DNA of 64,000 bases from assembly GCA_030998225.1 (NCBI GenBank), contig JAPYXD010000700.1:124001-188000 (forward strand), in the 5' to 3' direction. The DNA is from Diplolepis rosae. Its lineage: Eukaryota; Arthropoda; Insecta; Hymenoptera; Diplolepididae. The notes under the pieces are model-generated. The model searched no databases and was not told where the DNA came from. It saw nothing but the letters and a program-made list of their open reading frames with translations. Position numbers and translations under genes: made by a program. Below, piece by piece: positions 62,822 through 64,000 of this stretch (within the stretch, counting starts at the first letter, position 1; each line of letters begins with the position of its first letter).

Positions 62822-64000
62822 TTATTGTCAAATAAGCTTTTTACGCATATATCTCACATGTCAATTTAAAATATCTTAAAAATTTTATTTTTCGGGTTTT
62901 CGCGGTTTCACGGTCAGTATTTGCATTATGGAATTGCTCTACTGTAAATAAAATAACTTTGGAAAAGTATATCTAACAATGATTTTTGCGCATATATCTT
63001 GTAGGTCAAATAAAAAAATCCAGAGTATCTTATTCTTCGCGTTATCGCGTAATTATGATTGGTAATTACATTACGGGCGTGATGTTCACGACGAATACAA
63101 TACTTTTGAAAAAAGTATTCTCAACTAAGTTTTTTACGCATATATCTTACATGTCAATTCAAAATATCTAAAAAATTGTTTAAAAATTTTATTTTTCGGG
63201 TTTTCGCGGTTTCAGGATCAGTATTTGCATTATGGAATTGCTCTACTATAAATACAATACTTTTCAAAAAGTATTTCTAACAAAGATTTTTACGCATATA
63301 TCTTATAGGTCAAATTAAAATATCAAGAGAATCTTATTCTTCGCGTTATCGCGTAATTATGATTGGTAATTACATTACGGGCGTGATGTTCACTATAAAT
63401 ACAATACATTTCAAAAAGTATTTCTAACAAAGATTTTTACGCATATATCTCACATGTCAATTCAAAATATCTTAAAAATTGTTTAAAAATTTTATTTTTC
63501 GGGTTTTCGCGGTTTCAGGATCAGTATTTGCATTATGGAATTGCACTACCATAAATAAAACACTTTTGAAAAATTATTTCTAACAAAGATTTTTAAGCAT
63601 ATACCTTATAGGTCAAATTAAAATATCAAGAGAATCTTATTCTTCGCGTTATCGCGTAATTATGATTGGTAATTACATTACGGGCGTGATGTTCACTAAA
63701 AATACAATACTTTTGAAAAAGTATTTCTAACAAAGAATTTTATGCATATATCTTATAGGTCAAATTAAAAAATCCAGAGTATCTTATTCTTCGCGTTATC
63801 GCGTAATTATGATTGGTAATTACATTACGGGAGTGATGTTCACTACAAATACAATACTTTTGAAAAAGTATTCTCAACTAAGTTTTTTACGCATATATCT
63901 TACATGTCAATTCAAAATATCTCAAAAATTGTTTAAATATTTTATTTTTCGGGTTTTCGCGGTTTCAGGATCAGTATTTGCATTATGGAATTGCTCTACT
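62822..64000. repeat. HOR-II copy cut by window end
   Basis: Units: A145 62822; B 62967 (148 bp, extra A before the junction); A-e 63115; B 63271; A* 63418; B 63574, 63721; A-e 63868 (partial). Private changes: AATAACTTTGGAAAAG tail of A62822, GATGTTCACGACG in B62967, and ATATCTAAAAAATTG in A63115, which opens and then closes a chance frame. A63868 carries GTTTAAATATTTT. Confidence 0.92.

Larger units (their letters stand above)
1..64000. repeat. AT-rich A/B satellite array filling the whole window
   Basis: Every base belongs to a head-to-tail series of 147-bp (B) and about 156-bp (A) units in one orientation. I walked all unit junctions; each falls in the AAAAAGTATT tail/head motif. About 155 A and about 270 B units are present, with no insertion of foreign sequence and no inversion. 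Both array ends lie outside the window. Uninterrupted arrays of this kind are typical of eukaryotic centromeric or pericentromeric satellites; the species and chromosomal position are not visible here. Confidence 0.98.
55175..64000. repeat. 9592-bp super-repeat, copy 2 (runs off window)
   Basis: It tracks copy 1 with shift 9592 to about 59.0 kb, then 9886 (two extra B units, +294), then 9436 from 60271 (A BB, 450 bp, absent), then 9437 and 9443 at 63115-63271 (one extra A, and the 6-bp loss of A53678 not shared). Exchange of whole monomers has therefore continued since the duplication. Confidence 0.92.

Noticed and set aside
1..64000. CRISPR array
   Set aside because: There are no short direct repeats with unique spacers. 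Every segment belongs to the same 147/156-bp families, and there are no cas genes.
1..64000. Transposon or LTR remnant as origin of the units
   Set aside because: No terminal repeats, target-site duplications, primer-binding site or coding domain are visible. The only inverted repeats are short and lie within or between monomers.

Overview
The whole 64 kb window is one uninterrupted, head-to-tail satellite DNA array. I see no protein gene, RNA gene, transposon, CRISPR array or unique-sequence gap. Hundreds of AT-rich monomers (about 27-28% GC, counted on two reference units), all in one orientation, point to a eukaryotic centromeric or pericentromeric array. I cannot name the species. The short open frames, 61 to 97 codons on both strands, recur with the repeat and are by-products of it.

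Two monomer types make up the array: B (147 bp, head GTATTTCTAACAAAG) and A (156 bp, heads such as GTATTGTCAACTAAG or GTATTCTCAACTAAG). A and B are diverged relatives. They share the head (TTTTACGCATATATCT), a central CpG-rich core (TTCG[C/G]GTT[A/T]TCGCG) and the tail palindrome that forms every unit junction. Read by hand, there are about 155 A and about 270 B units. A units are separated by 1 to 4 B units, with one A-A contact at 12440. I name A subtypes by the bases after GTATT: a = GTCAATTAAG, b = GTCAACTAAG, c = GTCAACTTAG, d = GTAAACTTAG, e = CTCAACTAAG, f = GTCAAATAAG. A145 is an f unit with an 11-bp deletion. A* is a chimera with a B head and an A body.

Layout: 1-1345 is irregular. 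1346-3748 holds an 8-mer/7-mer higher-order repeat (HOR). 3602-18725 is a patchwork with large internal duplications (offsets 6307, about 11840 and 4645 bp). 18726-32092 is dominated by HOR-I, a 1350-bp 9-mer (A BBB A B A BB). 33296-35991 holds HOR-II (A145 B A B A* BB A B, 1348 bp in its basic form). 35992-40785 holds two tandem copies of HOR-III (2397-bp 16-mer). 41383-45426 holds three tandem HOR-II copies. 45583-55174 is a 9592-bp super-repeat (HOR-III part, HOR-I x2, HOR-II long, HOR-II short). Its second copy starts at 55175 and runs off the window end with three length changes.

Nothing here acts as a gene set. The biological content is the array architecture, the conserved core and dyad motifs that could be protein-binding or chromatin signals, and a clear record of unequal exchange and conversion between units. 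All coordinates and classes are hand-read from the sequence; none was computed by alignment.
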